Shown piece by piece: positions 35,407 to 44,328 of a stretch of 64,000 bases of DNA; the stretch's first letter is position 1, and each line of letters opens with the position of its first letter. Under the pieces are notes generated by a model. That model was given only the letters and a program-made list of their open reading frames with translations. It was not told the DNA's origin and made no database searches. Made by a program: the position numbers and the translations under genes. This stretch comes from Streptomyces oceani (GTDB lineage: Bacteria > Actinomycetota > Actinomycetes > Streptomycetales > Streptomycetaceae): NCBI RefSeq assembly GCF_001751245.1, contig NZ_LJGU01000113.1, forward strand, positions 272,411-336,410, given 5' to 3'.

Positions 35407-35420
35407 GGAGCTACAGGCCG

Positions 35421-36206
35421 ATGAGCAATGTATCGGTGACCAAGGACGCCGGAGGCCCCGAATCGGCACCGAGTGATCTGGTCGTCCTGAACAACGTCAA
35501 CAAGCACTTCGGTGCGCTGCACGTGCTCCAGGACATCGACCTGACCATCGCGAGCGGCGAGGTGGTCGTGGTCATCGGGCCCTCCGGGTCCGGGAAGTCG
35601 ACGCTGTGCCGCACCATCAACCGGCTGGAGACCATCGACTCCGGTCACATCGCGATCGACGAGAAGCCGTTGCCCGAGGAGGGCAAGGAGTTGGCGCAGC
35701 TGCGCGCGGACGTCGGCATGGTGTTCCAGTCCTTCAACCTCTTCGCGCACAAGACGGTTCTCGAGAACGTGATGCTGGGCCAGTTGAAGGTACGCCGCAC
35801 CCCGAAGCAGGAGGCACAGGACAAGGCACAGGCACTACTGGATCGGGTCGGGGTCGCCAACCAGGCGCACAAGTACCCGGCGCAACTCTCCGGTGGCCAG
35901 CAGCAGCGCGTCGCCATCGCACGGGCGCTGGCGATGGACCCCAAGGTGATGCTGTTCGACGAGCCCACCTCCGCGCTGGACCCCGAGATGATCAACGAGG
36001 TGCTCGAGGTCATGCAGCAACTGGCGCGCGACGGGATGACGATGGTCGTCGTCACCCACGAGATGGGCTTCGCGCGCTCCGCTGCCAACCGGGTGGTCTT
36101 CATGTCCGACGGCCGGATCGTCGAGGAGGCCGCCCCGGAGCAGTTCTTCAACAACCCGCGCAGCGACCGCGCCAAGGACTTCCTCTCGAAGATCCTCCAG
36201 CACTGA
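35421..36206 (+). CDS. gluA: Glutamate ABC transporter ATP-binding protein
   Basis: 261-residue ATPase of the polar amino acid uptake family. Walker [11 protein letters not shown]-loop [10 protein letters not shown], signature LSGGQQQR, Walker [15 protein letters not shown] and the switch His in VVTHEMGF are all present. ATG 35421 is ten bases after GGAG. First of four genes gluABCD, the high-affinity glutamate importer known from Corynebacterium and Streptomyces. The preceding ~20 residues ([15 protein letters not shown]) are a nonconserved extension. Confidence 0.95.
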   Translation: MSNVSVTKDAGGPESAPSDLVVLNNVNKHFGALHVLQDIDLTIASGEVVVVIGPSGSGKSTLCRTINRLETIDSGHIAIDEKPLPEEGKELAQLRADVGMVFQSFNLFAHKTVLENVMLGQLKVRRTPKQEAQDKAQALLDRVGVANQAHKYPAQLSGGQQQRVAIARALAMDPKVMLFDEPTSALDPEMINEVLEVMQQLARDGMTMVVVTHEMGFARSAANRVVFMSDGRIVEEAAPEQFFNNPRSDRAKDFLSKILQH

Positions 36207-36250
36207 GTCACACAGCGGTCTCCAGTTCACCGATCGTAGGGATACTCCTC

Positions 36251-37072
36251 ATGAACAAGCGTCAGGCCGGTATCGCGGCCACCGCCCTCGCTCTCGCGCT
36301 GACCGCCACCGCGTGTGGCGGTGGCTCCGGAGACAGCGACGAACTGACCATCGGCATCAAGTTCGACCAGCCCGGCCTGGGACTCAAGACGCCGGACGGG
36401 AAGTACAAGGGCTTCGATGTCGACGTCGCCAAGTACGTCGCCAAGGAGTTGGGCTACAAGAACAAGGACATCACCTTCAAGGAAGCCCCGAGCGCCGACC
36501 GGGAGAACCTTCTGGTGAACGGCGACGTGGACTTCATCGCCGCCACGTACTCCATCACGCCGGAGCGTAAGGAGAAGGTCGACTTTGCGGGCCCGTACCT
36601 GATGGCGCATCAGGACCTGCTGGTGCGGAAGGGCGACAACTCCATCGACAGCGAGAAGGACCTGAACAAGAGCAGCCTGAAGCTCTGCTCGGTCACCGGA
36701 TCGACGTCCGCGCAGAATGTCAAGAAGAAGTTCGCGTCGAAGGCGGACCTGCAGGAGTACGGCGGCTACTCGGAGTGCCTGACGGGCCTCCAGAACAAGG
36801 CCGTGGACGCCTTGACCACGGACGACTCGATCCTGGCCGGATTCGCCTCGCAGGAGGAGCACCAGGGCAAGTTCAAGCTCACCGGTCTCAACCTCAGTGA
36901 CGAGCCGTACGGCATCGGCATCAAGAAGGGTGACACCGAACTCCAGGGAAAGATCAACAAGGCGCTGAAGAAGATGGTCAAGGACGGCTCCTGGGAGAAG
37001 TTCGCCGAGAAGCACTTCGGACCGTCCGGTTACGAGTACGGCGAGGCGCCGAAGATCACGGAAACCAGCTGA
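36251..37072 (+). CDS. gluB: Glutamate-binding lipoprotein of the ABC transporter
   Basis: 273-residue extracellular binding protein. The signal peptide MNKRQAGIAATALALALTATAC ends in a lipobox with Cys 22, anchoring it to the membrane. The mature part is a type II periplasmic-binding fold (ELTIGIKFDQPGLG, YKGFDVDVAKYVAKELG, DFIAATYSITPERKEKVDFAGPY). ATG 36251 is 44 bp after gluA. A perfect hairpin follows it before gluC, which would favour more binding protein than permease. Confidence 0.95.
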   Translation: MNKRQAGIAATALALALTATACGGGSGDSDELTIGIKFDQPGLGLKTPDGKYKGFDVDVAKYVAKELGYKNKDITFKEAPSADRENLLVNGDVDFIAATYSITPERKEKVDFAGPYLMAHQDLLVRKGDNSIDSEKDLNKSSLKLCSVTGSTSAQNVKKKFASKADLQEYGGYSECLTGLQNKAVDALTTDDSILAGFASQEEHQGKFKLTGLNLSDEPYGIGIKKGDTELQGKINKALKKMVKDGSWEKFAEKHFGPSGYEYGEAPKITETS

Positions 37073-37086
37073 CAGCTGACGGCCGG

Positions 37087-37118
37087 GTGGTGTGCCGTCG
37101 GAAATGACGGCACACCAC
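37087..37118 (+). terminator. Intercistronic hairpin between gluB and gluC
   Basis: GTGGTGTGCCGTC (37087-37099) and GACGGCACACCAC (37106-37118) make a perfect 13-bp stem with a 6-nt loop. Inside the operon it probably acts as a partial terminator or as a 3' stabiliser of the gluAB message. Confidence 0.8.
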
Positions 37119-37149
37119 GCCATCCAACGAAGCGAGAGCGCGGGAGAAC

Positions 37150-37818
37150 GTGTTCGACTTTCTTGAAGACTACGACGTGTGGGAAGCGTTCTGGGTGACG
37201 ATCCAGCTCACCCTCTATTCGGCGATAGGCTCCCTCATATGGGGCACCGTCCTGGCCGCGATGCGGGTCAGTCCGGTGCCGGTGATGCGCGCTTTCGGCA
37301 CCCTCTACATCAACACCGTGCGGAACACTCCGCTCACGGTCATCATCGTGGCCACCTCGCTGGGCCTCTACCAGACGATGGGCATCGAACTAGGCGGCGG
37401 AGACTCCAAGGAGATCGGATTCCGGCTGGCAGTACTCGGACTCATCGCGTACCACGCCAGCTTCGTATGCGAGTCACTCCGCTCCGGAATCAACACCGTC
37501 CCGGTCGGCCAGGCCGAGGCCGCCCGAGCACTGGGCCTCAACTTCCTCCAAGTACTGACTCTCATCGTCCTGCCGCAGGCGTTTCGTTCGGTGGTCGCTC
37601 CACTCGCCAACGTACTGATCGCCCTCACCAAGAACACCACCGTGGCCTCGGCCATCGGGGTATCCGAGGCGGCACTTCTGATGAAGGAGATGATCGAGAT
37701 CGAAAGTGACGTCATCTTCCTGGTGTTCGCCATCTTCGCCCTCGGGTTCGTTCTCCTCACTCTCCCCGTCGGCATGCTGCTCGGCTGGGTCAGCAAGCGC
37801 GTGGCGGTGAAACGATGA
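37150..37818 (+). CDS. gluC: Glutamate ABC transporter permease
   Basis: 222-residue integral membrane subunit of the His/Glu/Gln/Arg/opine permease family. About five membrane spans, with the EAA loop visible as GQAEAARALGLNFLQVLTLIVLPQAF, which contacts the ATPase. Start GTG 37150 follows GGGAG closely. Its stop overlaps the gluD start (ATGA), so the two permeases are translated together. Confidence 0.93.
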   Translation: MFDFLEDYDVWEAFWVTIQLTLYSAIGSLIWGTVLAAMRVSPVPVMRAFGTLYINTVRNTPLTVIIVATSLGLYQTMGIELGGGDSKEIGFRLAVLGLIAYHASFVCESLRSGINTVPVGQAEAARALGLNFLQVLTLIVLPQAFRSVVAPLANVLIALTKNTTVASAIGVSEAALLMKEMIEIESDVIFLVFAIFALGFVLLTLPVGMLLGWVSKRVAVKR

Positions 37819-38711
37819 GTGACCTGACCGTTCTTTACGACGTCCCGGGGCCACGCGCGAGGATACGCAACTGGTTCTACACCGCACTGTTCCTCGCGCT
37901 GCTGCTCCTGCTCGGCTGGTGGGTGCTTTCCGCCATGGCCGAGAAGAACCAGCTCACCGAGGACAAATGGAGTCCGTTCATCACGGACTCCCGGGTGTGG
38001 ACCACCTATCTCCTGCCCGGACTGCTCAACACCCTCAAGGCGGCTGGCCTTTCCATCGGCATCGCTCTGCCACTCGGCGCGGTACTGGGTATCGCCCGGC
38101 TCTCCGAGCACCGGTGGGTCAGCATTCCGGCCGGCACGGTGGTGGAGTTCTTCCGCGCCATTCCGGTGCTGCTGATGATGGTGTTCGCCAACACCCTGTA
38201 CGCGCAGTTCACCACCATCGAGTCGGAGGTCCGGCCGCTGTACGCGGTGGTGACAGGCCTGGTGCTGTACAACAGCAGCGTTATCGCCGAGATCGTCCGC
38301 TCCGGCATCCTGTCCCTGCCCCTGGGCCAGACGGACGCGGCCAAGGCGATCGGCATGCGCAAGTGGCAGACGATGGTGTTCGTGCTGCTGCCGCAAGCCG
38401 TCACCGCCATGCTTCCCGCCCTGGTCAGCCAGCTCGTGGTGATCGTCAAAGACACCGCGCTCGGTGGTGCCATGCTCGGCTTCGGCGAACTCCTCAGTCA
38501 GGTCCGGGAGATCACGGCCAACTACGGTGCGAACACCATCGCCACCTTCACCGTGGTGGCGTTGCTCTTCGTCCTGCTGAACTTCGTGCTCACCAGTTTC
38601 GCCAACTGGTTGGAGGCACGCGTCCGGCGTGGCAAGAAGGCCACCGGAGCGGTGGTGCACGCGGGAGTGACCGACACCGTCGAAATCGAGGAAACTCCCA
38701 GCAAGAACTGA
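37815..38711 (+). CDS. gluD: Glutamate ABC transporter permease
   Basis: 298-residue second permease subunit. A hydrophobic segment at about 24-45, further spans, and the EAA loop GQTDAAKAIGMRKWQTMVFVLLPQAV are visible; the C-terminal ~30 residues are charged and cytoplasmic. ATG 37815 overlaps gluC by four bases. Last gene of the operon; a hairpin at 38732-38769 follows. Confidence 0.93.
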   Translation: MSDLTVLYDVPGPRARIRNWFYTALFLALLLLLGWWVLSAMAEKNQLTEDKWSPFITDSRVWTTYLLPGLLNTLKAAGLSIGIALPLGAVLGIARLSEHRWVSIPAGTVVEFFRAIPVLLMMVFANTLYAQFTTIESEVRPLYAVVTGLVLYNSSVIAEIVRSGILSLPLGQTDAAKAIGMRKWQTMVFVLLPQAVTAMLPALVSQLVVIVKDTALGGAMLGFGELLSQVREITANYGANTIATFTVVALLFVLLNFVLTSFANWLEARVRRGKKATGAVVHAGVTDTVEIEETPSKN

Positions 38712-38731
38712 CCGTTATTCGCTGGTATGCC

Positions 38732-38769
38732 CTGCCTGTCCTCCCGTCGCTTGACGAGGGGGCAGGCAG
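38732..38769 (+). terminator. Terminator-like hairpin after gluD
   Basis: CTGCCTG (38732-38738) pairs with CAGGCAG (38763-38769), extended inside by a CCTC/GAGG pairing, 20 bp past the gluD stop. Confidence 0.55.
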
Positions 38770-38863
38770 TGGGTTGCATACAAGCTGTGATCGTGCATCG
38801 GGCTCATTCCGCGCTACCCGCCAACTCTCCAGTGGACACAGCGAAGTGCGAGGTCCGCACGCC

Positions 38864-40516
38864 GTGGACCCGGTGATCGTGATCGGGGCGGGCCCGGTGG
38901 GCCTCGCCCTGGCGCTTGCCCTGGCCCGGTACGCCGTGCCGTCCGTGGTACTCGACTCCTCGGACGGTACGGTGCACCGACGGGCCGCCCGTACCTGCCT
39001 CCTGCGCCCGGACACGGCGGCGCTGTTGCCCCGACTCGGCGGTTCTTCCCTCCGCGGGTGGCGTACCGAGCGGCGGAGCCAGTGCGTGCGACGCGTTGAG
39101 CTGGCCGACGAGGCCGCCCCACTGCACGTCACGCAACACGACCTGATGGACGCGCTGCACGCGGCCCTGGACGCCGAGGGCCTGACCCGGGTAGTGCCGC
39201 ACAGTCGGCTGCGGAGCCTGGAGCAGGACGCGGAGGGCGTCACGGCGCACCTGCGATACGCCGAGCCTTCTGGGCCCACTGGGGCCGCCGAGCCCCCTGG
39301 TACTGCGCCTCCTCCGGTCGCCGAGTGGCGTGGCAGCTACCTGGTGGGCTGTGACGGCGCCCGCTCCATGGTCCGCAAGTGTCTGGGCATACGTTTCACT
39401 GGCCGAACGTCCGTGGAGCGACATGCGGTGGCGACCGTACGCACACGCCTGCCCTGGTCCGAAGAGGCGCTCCTGCATCGCGAGCCGGGGGGCGTGACCG
39501 GTGAGGTGCGGGCGCTGCCCTTGCCCGGCCAGCGGTGGCGGCTGGACTGGCTGCTCCCGCCCCGAGGCGAACTCGTCACTCCGGAACGCCTGGTGAGCCT
39601 CACCCAGGAGACACTCTCGGCCTGGTGGCAAGGGGACGAATCCGCAACGCCACCCGCCTACGAGTTGCTGGATACGGGCGTGCACACCGCACATCAGCGG
39701 CTCGCCAGGCGCTGGCGGCACAAGCGGGCGTTTCTGGCCGGGGACGCGGCACACCTGGTGGGCGCGCTGGGCGTGCAGGGAACCGACGAGGGGCTGCGGG
39801 ACGCCACCAACCTGGCGTGGAAGTTGGCCCTCGCCTGGCACCACCAGCACACCGAGAGCGCGGACACGCTGCTTGACAGCTACGAGTCGGAGCGACGCGC
39901 GGCGGTCGGCGCCCGCCTGCGGGCCGTGGACCAGACGCTGCCCCTCGTGCGCCGTGGGGACGGCGTCAGGTCCCTGCTGCCAGGCAAAGGAGCACGTACT
40001 CAACTCGGGCTCCTCCTGGACAGTCACCTGGGCCGTGGGCTGCTCGGCGCACCTCCGGGCTACGGCCGTTCCCCGCTGACCCCTCAACGCGCCATGCGCA
40101 GCGTCGTGCCGGTGGAGACTCCGCAGGGCGGTGTGGTCCAGGATGTCCCGGTAACCAACCTGCGAGGGGAAGGGTGTCGGCTGTGGCAGCACCTGGGGCG
40201 GCAGCGTGGCGCCCTTACCGCATTGCTCGTGGCTCCTGGCACCGGAGTCTGGGAGAGTCGCCACTGGCTCTCGGCCGGCTTGATGCCCGCTCTCGCGAGA
40301 GCCGTCAGCACCCTGCCGCTGCGCACCGAACTACTGGTCACGGAGAACTATCCCGGAGCCGCCGCGCACACCGTGTTGTTGATCCGCCCCGACGGCCATC
40401 TGGTGACTGCTCTCCCCGGGACCCAGGAGGCGGATCTACAGGCTTGCGTTGAGTTTCTGTGGCGTGGCGCCTCGGATCAGGGCCAAGACGCTTCGGAAGC
40501 ACGTTCCCTTCCCTGA
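38864..40516 (+). CDS. FAD-dependent aromatic-ring hydroxylase family monooxygenase
   Basis: 550-residue flavoprotein of the PheA/UbiH/TetX-like group A hydroxylases. The N-terminal Rossmann motif is VIVIGAGPVGLALALALAR, the DG motif is LVGCDGARSMVRK, and the FAD-ribityl GD motif is FLAGDAAHLVGALGVQGTDEG followed by LRDATNLAWKLA. The C-terminus is a thioredoxin-like domain, as in phenol hydroxylases. The start is uncertain: GTG 38864 (VDPVIVIG) gives the expected beginning; GTG 38846 would add six residues. It stands alone between gluD and recX with no pathway genes nearby; the substrate is unknown. Confidence 0.85.
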   Translation: MDPVIVIGAGPVGLALALALARYAVPSVVLDSSDGTVHRRAARTCLLRPDTAALLPRLGGSSLRGWRTERRSQCVRRVELADEAAPLHVTQHDLMDALHAALDAEGLTRVVPHSRLRSLEQDAEGVTAHLRYAEPSGPTGAAEPPGTAPPPVAEWRGSYLVGCDGARSMVRKCLGIRFTGRTSVERHAVATVRTRLPWSEEALLHREPGGVTGEVRALPLPGQRWRLDWLLPPRGELVTPERLVSLTQETLSAWWQGDESATPPAYELLDTGVHTAHQRLARRWRHKRAFLAGDAAHLVGALGVQGTDEGLRDATNLAWKLALAWHHQHTESADTLLDSYESERRAAVGARLRAVDQTLPLVRRGDGVRSLLPGKGARTQLGLLLDSHLGRGLLGAPPGYGRSPLTPQRAMRSVVPVETPQGGVVQDVPVTNLRGEGCRLWQHLGRQRGALTALLVAPGTGVWESRHWLSAGLMPALARAVSTLPLRTELLVTENYPGAAAHTVLLIRPDGHLVTALPGTQEADLQACVEFLWRGASDQGQDASEARSLP

Positions 40517-40559
40517 CCCGTCACCACGGTCTGCGTCGCGAGGGCTTGGACTCGTCCGC

Positions 40560-40582
40560 CGGACTGCTTGGGAAGCAGTCCG
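40560..40582. terminator. Bidirectional terminator between the hydroxylase and recX
   Basis: CGGACTGCTT-GGG-AAGCAGTCCG: perfect 10-bp stem with a 3-nt loop, placed between convergent genes. Confidence 0.82.
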
Positions 40583-40598
40583 CTTTCGCTACCTCAAG

Positions 40599-41222
40599 TC
40601 AGACGCCGTTCTCCGGCAGATGCCGCTCCAGCGCTTCGAGGTCATCCCCCTCCGCGGCCAACGCCTCCCGCACCACTCGCAAAGCGAGTCCTTCCGAGTA
40701 ACCCTTGCGAGCGAGCGTCGCAACGAGTCGGCGTATCCGCTTGCTGCTCTCGACTCCGCGAGTGCCAGGCAACTTCCGCTCCACGAGAGTCCGGGCGGTG
40801 GACTCCTCCTGGTCGGAGTCCACCTGCTCGATAGCCCCTTCGATCAGCGTGCTGTCCACTCCACGACTTCGCAGCTCACGGCTCAGGGCAGGGCGAGCGA
40901 GCCCACGACTGTGATGCCGGGACTCGACCCAGGCGTATGCGAACGCCGCGTCGTCGATCAGTCCTGCCTCTTCGCACTCGCCCAGCACCTCCTCCGTCAC
41001 CTCGTCCGGGATATCCCGCTTGCGCAGGGTTTCCGCAAGCTGACTGCGGGTGCGTGGAGCGCTGGTCAGAAGCCGCAGACAGAGCGCCCGTGCCCGCTCC
41101 ACGGGATCTCGTGGCTGGCGCGGTGGCTCCGCCCCGGCCCTCGACGTGACGGAGCCACCGCTGTCTGCAAGGCCGTCTTCGGCCCGTTCCGTTACCTCCG
41201 GCCAATCACTACGCCGCGTCAC
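40599..41222 (-). CDS. recX: RecA regulatory protein RecX
   Basis: 207-residue modulator that binds RecA filaments and limits recombinase activity. The helical repeats are recognisable (ARALCLRLLTSAPRTRSQLAETLRKR; DEVTEEVLGECEEAGLIDDAAFAYAWVESR; GLARPALSRELRSRGV). GTG 41222 begins three bases after the recA stop, so the gene is translated with recA. About 45 N-terminal residues are unconserved. Confidence 0.94.
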   Translation of the reverse strand: MTRRSDWPEVTERAEDGLADSGGSVTSRAGAEPPRQPRDPVERARALCLRLLTSAPRTRSQLAETLRKRDIPDEVTEEVLGECEEAGLIDDAAFAYAWVESRHHSRGLARPALSRELRSRGVDSTLIEGAIEQVDSDQEESTARTLVERKLPGTRGVESSKRIRRLVATLARKGYSEGLALRVVREALAAEGDDLEALERHLPENGV

Positions 41223-41225
41223 GCG

Positions 41226-42368
41226 TCAGCTCTTGCTGGCAGCGGACTTGGTCGTCTTGGCCTTCGCCGCTGGCGTGGCAGGAGCAGCCTTGTCGTTGGG
41301 CGAAGCGGCCTCTTCAGGGCCGTTCGTAGCCGCCTTTTCCGCGCCGGACTGTCGCGCTGTGGAGTCCTCCTGGGCCGCTCCGATCCCCAGCTTCTCCTTG
41401 ATCTTCTTCTCGATCTCATTGGCCAGGTCAGGGTTGTCCCGCAGGAAGTTTCGGGAGTTCTCCTTTCCTTGGCCCAGCTGATCGCCTCCGTAGGTGTACC
41501 AAGCACCGGACTTGCGGATGAAGCCGTGCTCCACGCCCATGTCGATGAGGCCACCCTCCCGGCTGATGCCCTGGCCATAGAGAATGTCGAACTCGGCCTG
41601 CTTGAAGGGCGGAGCGACCTTGTTTTTCACCACCTTCACCCTTGTTCGGTTGCCGACCGCCTCCGTGCCGTCCTTGAGCGTTTCGATACGGCGAATGTCC
41701 AAACGCACCGAGGAGTAGAACTTCAGTGCCTTCCCGCCGGTCGTGGTCTCCGGCGAGCCGAACATCACGCCGACCTTCTCGCGGAGCTGGTTGATGAAGA
41801 TCGCGGTGGTCTTGGAGTGACTGAGCGCCCCGGTGATCTTCCGTAGTGCCTGGCTCATCAGTCGTGCCTGCAGGCCAACATGGGAGTCACCCATCTCGCC
41901 CTCGATCTCCGCGCGCGGCACAAGAGCGGCGACGGAGTCCACGACGATCACGTCTAGGGCCCCTGACCGGATCAACATGTCGGTGATCTCGAGCGCCTGC
42001 TCGCCGTTGTCCGGCTGGGAGAGAATCAGCGAGTCGACATCCACCCCGAGCTTCTTGGCGTACTCCGGGTCCAGTGCGTGCTCGGCGTCCACGAACGCCA
42101 CCGTGCCGCCCTTCTTCTGCGCGTTCGCCACGGCGTGCAGTGTCAGCGTCGTCTTGCCGGAGGATTCCGGGCCGAACACCTCCACGACCCTGCCCCGCGG
42201 CAATCCGCCCACACCGAGTGCCACATCCAGCGCCGTCGAACCTGTGGACACCACCTCGATCGCTTCGTTCGGCCGCTCTCCCAGGCGCATGACCGCGCCC
42301 TTGCCGAATTGCCGTTCAATCTGTGCGAGCGCGGCGTCCAGCGCCTTCTCACGGTCGGTTCCTGCCAT
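41226..42368 (-). CDS. recA: Recombinase RecA
   Basis: 380-residue recombinase and LexA co-protease. Walker [25 protein letters not shown], the L1/L2 regions ([40 protein letters not shown]) and a C-terminal Ala/Lys-rich tail are all present. ATG 42368 is chosen from family alignment ([14 protein letters not shown]); the open frame upstream to 42437 lies in the leader. Transcribed with recX from a promoter carrying an SOS box (42476-42504). Confidence 0.98.
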   Translation of the reverse strand: MAGTDREKALDAALAQIERQFGKGAVMRLGERPNEAIEVVSTGSTALDVALGVGGLPRGRVVEVFGPESSGKTTLTLHAVANAQKKGGTVAFVDAEHALDPEYAKKLGVDVDSLILSQPDNGEQALEITDMLIRSGALDVIVVDSVAALVPRAEIEGEMGDSHVGLQARLMSQALRKITGALSHSKTTAIFINQLREKVGVMFGSPETTTGGKALKFYSSVRLDIRRIETLKDGTEAVGNRTRVKVVKNKVAPPFKQAEFDILYGQGISREGGLIDMGVEHGFIRKSGAWYTYGGDQLGQGKENSRNFLRDNPDLANEIEKKIKEKLGIGAAQEDSTARQSGAEKAATNGPEEAASPNDKAAPATPAAKAKTTKSAASKS

Positions 42369-42475
42369 GGGTGCCACCCGGTTGCTTGCTTGAGTCGATC
42401 GCTTCACGTCCATGACGCTAGCGCCTGCCACTGACAATCAGCCCGAGCATGCTCTCCGTACGCCCGGCACCACCA

Positions 42476-42504
42476 TATGAATGGATGTTCGATTTTTGTG
42501 TCAA
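42476..42504 (-). promoter_or_regulatory. recA: recA promoter with SOS box
   Basis: On the minus strand: TTGACA (42504-42499), 17 bp, then TTCATA (42481-42476). The SOS box TCGAACATCCATTC (42492-42479) fills the spacer, the classic position for LexA repression. The core GAACATCCATTC is what I recall for Streptomyces recA. Confidence 0.82.
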
Positions 42505-42544
42505 GCGACCACCAGGGCCTGTGGATAACTGAGAAAACATCTGC

Positions 42545-43726
42545 TCACGCTGGGGGTCGGCGTTCTCGAAGCCACCCGCGCCGCTGGGATCGGGCTCCGG
42601 ACGCCCTGGGGTCCGTCACCTCGTAGCGCTTCACGTACACCCCGAGGAAGCCCTGCAGCGTGGCCGTCGCGGGCACCGCGATGAGCGCGCCCACCGCGCC
42701 CATCAGGGCGATGCCAGCCACCACCGATCCGAAGGCGACAGCCGGGTGGATGTCGACGGTGACCGCGGTGATCCTCGGTTGCAGCAGATAGTTCTCGAAC
42801 TGCTGGTAAAGCAGCACGAAAACGGTCAACCAGCACGCCGCCCACGGGTCCACCGTGCACGCGAGCAGTACGGGCAGCGCTCCCGCCAGGTACGTACCCA
42901 CGGTGGGCACGAACTGCGACACCACCCCCACCCAGAGTGCGAGCACCGGAGCGTAGGGAACTCGGAGGAGTTCCAGGGCGACGTAGTGACACAGCCCGGA
43001 GACCAGCGCCATCAGACCGCGGGAGTACAGGTAACCGCCCGTCTTGGCCACCGCGATCTCCCAGGCTCGCAGTACCTCGGCCTGACGTGCGGGCGGCAGG
43101 ACGGAGCAGAGCGCACGGCGCAGCCGCGGGCCGTCCGCGACGAAATAGAAGGCGAACAGCAGGACGGACAACAGCTGGAAGACGCCGCCCAGCAGGGCGA
43201 CGGACATCCCCAGAACATTCCCCGCGGTGTCCTGTGCGTACTCCCGCAACCATTCCGAGCGGAGCATCTCCCGCTGTACGCCGGAAGCGCTCAGATCGGT
43301 GTGAAAGGTGGTGTTGGTCCAGCCCACGAGATCGTTAACGTAGGACGGCAACCGTCCCGCCAGGGTGGTGAGTTCGCCCGCCAGTACGGAACCGAGCGCG
43401 GCGACGAACCCGGCGAAGCCCGCCAGCGCTCCGAGGAAGACCAGGCCGGTGGCCAGTCCACGCCGCAGGCCACAACCCACCAGCCGGTCCACCGCAGGCT
43501 CCATGGCAAGCGCAAGGAAGAACGCGATCAGCACGCTCAGCGCCAGGCCCACGAGCCGGTCGAAGGCCCATCCGGCAAGCTGGAAACAGCCCAGCAGCGC
43601 CAAGGTCGTGACGACGGCCCTGGGCAGCCAGGAGGGCATTCCGCTGGCCTGGCCCGCGGGCCCTGCCAACGGCGGTGTGGAGTCCAGGGCCTCGTCCGTG
43701 AGGGCCCTGTTCGAGGCGGCTGACAC
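42545..43726 (-). CDS. AI-2E (PerM) family transporter
   Basis: 393-residue membrane protein of the AI-2 exporter/PerM family, with about seven hydrophobic spans and the family motifs LLFAFYFVADGP, SQFVPTVGTYLAGALPVLLA, LLYQQFENYLLQPRI and HPAVAFGSVVAGIALMGAVGALIAVPATA. The start is uncertain: GTG 43726 (VSAASNRAL) has GGGA upstream and avoids overlapping the neighbouring small gene; an open frame reaches 43804. Family members export varied small molecules or act as Na+/H+ antiporters, so the substrate cannot be named. Confidence 0.85.
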   Translation of the reverse strand: MSAASNRALTDEALDSTPPLAGPAGQASGMPSWLPRAVVTTLALLGCFQLAGWAFDRLVGLALSVLIAFFLALAMEPAVDRLVGCGLRRGLATGLVFLGALAGFAGFVAALGSVLAGELTTLAGRLPSYVNDLVGWTNTTFHTDLSASGVQREMLRSEWLREYAQDTAGNVLGMSVALLGGVFQLLSVLLFAFYFVADGPRLRRALCSVLPPARQAEVLRAWEIAVAKTGGYLYSRGLMALVSGLCHYVALELLRVPYAPVLALWVGVVSQFVPTVGTYLAGALPVLLACTVDPWAACWLTVFVLLYQQFENYLLQPRITAVTVDIHPAVAFGSVVAGIALMGAVGALIAVPATATLQGFLGVYVKRYEVTDPRASGARSQRRGWLRERRPPA

Positions 43727-43769
43727 GGACAGAGTGTCCCTTATATGAGCATAAGAGCCCAGGAGCGGC

Positions 43770-43964
43770 TCACCGCTTCTCCGCCGGAACCTCCATCGCC
43801 TCACACACCACGCGCCACACCTCCTTGGCCGACCAGCCCGCCGCGAGCGCCTCGTGCACCGTACGACCGCCGAGCGCCGACATCACGTGGTCCCTGGCGA
43901 ACGAATCCGCGTACGCCTCGCCGAAGTGCCCTGCCATCCGTTGCCAGAAAACCGTCAACCGCAT
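43770..43964 (-). CDS. DUF3046 small protein
   Basis: 64 residues, MRLTVFWQRMAGHFGEAYADSFARDHVMSALGG...VWRVVCEAMEVPAEKR, the complete pattern of DUF3046, found near recA across actinobacteria. Function unknown. ATG 43964 is fixed by the family start; the longer open frame upstream is Arg/Trp-rich noise antisense to nothing real. Confidence 0.85.
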   Translation of the reverse strand: MRLTVFWQRMAGHFGEAYADSFARDHVMSALGGRTVHEALAAGWSAKEVWRVVCEAMEVPAEKR

Positions 43965-44013
43965 GCGTCTCAGTATCCCGCGCGCACCAGGTCGTCCGGA
44001 CCAGGGTCCCAGG

Positions 44014-44328
44014 TCACAGCAAGGCCCGCGCACCCGCCGTCGCCAGCACGGCCACCGCCACCACCACCAGGAACGGCGCCCGCAGAAGCAAGGCGACCGC
44101 CGCCGCGGCGAGGCCCGCCGCACGCGCGTCCAGCACGATCCGGGTGCCCTCGCTGAGGGTCTGTTGCGCGGTGAGAGCCGCCAGCAGCGCGACCGGCAAC
44201 AGCGCGGACAGCCGCCTCACCATCGGCCGCTCCAAGACCCCGGAGGGTACGGACAGCCCGAGCAGCTTGATCAGGTAGCACCCGACCGCGGTAGCCCCGA
44301 TCGCTATCCACAGAGCCGTCGAACTCAC
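44014..44328 (-). CDS. azlD: AzlD-family small membrane subunit
   Basis: 104-residue partner of AzlC, together exporting branched-chain amino acids or related compounds (BrnFE-like). Three or four membrane spans fill almost the whole length (ALWIAIGATAVGCYLIKLLG; SALLPVALLAALTA; GLAAAAVALLLRAPFLVVVAVAVLA). GTG 44328 overlaps the azlC stop as GTGA, indicating coupled translation. Confidence 0.88.
   Translation of the reverse strand: MSSTALWIAIGATAVGCYLIKLLGLSVPSGVLERPMVRRLSALLPVALLAALTAQQTLSEGTRIVLDARAAGLAAAAVALLLRAPFLVVVAVAVLATAGARALL

Larger units (their letters stand above)
35056..35420. other. Divergent response-regulator / gluA control region
   Basis: 365 bp with no gene. It holds an 8-bp tandem repeat (35145-35177), a spaced direct repeat (35361-35381) and a leader hairpin (35386-35406) before gluA, plus AT-richer patches near 35320-35355 where promoters may lie. 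Confidence 0.6.
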
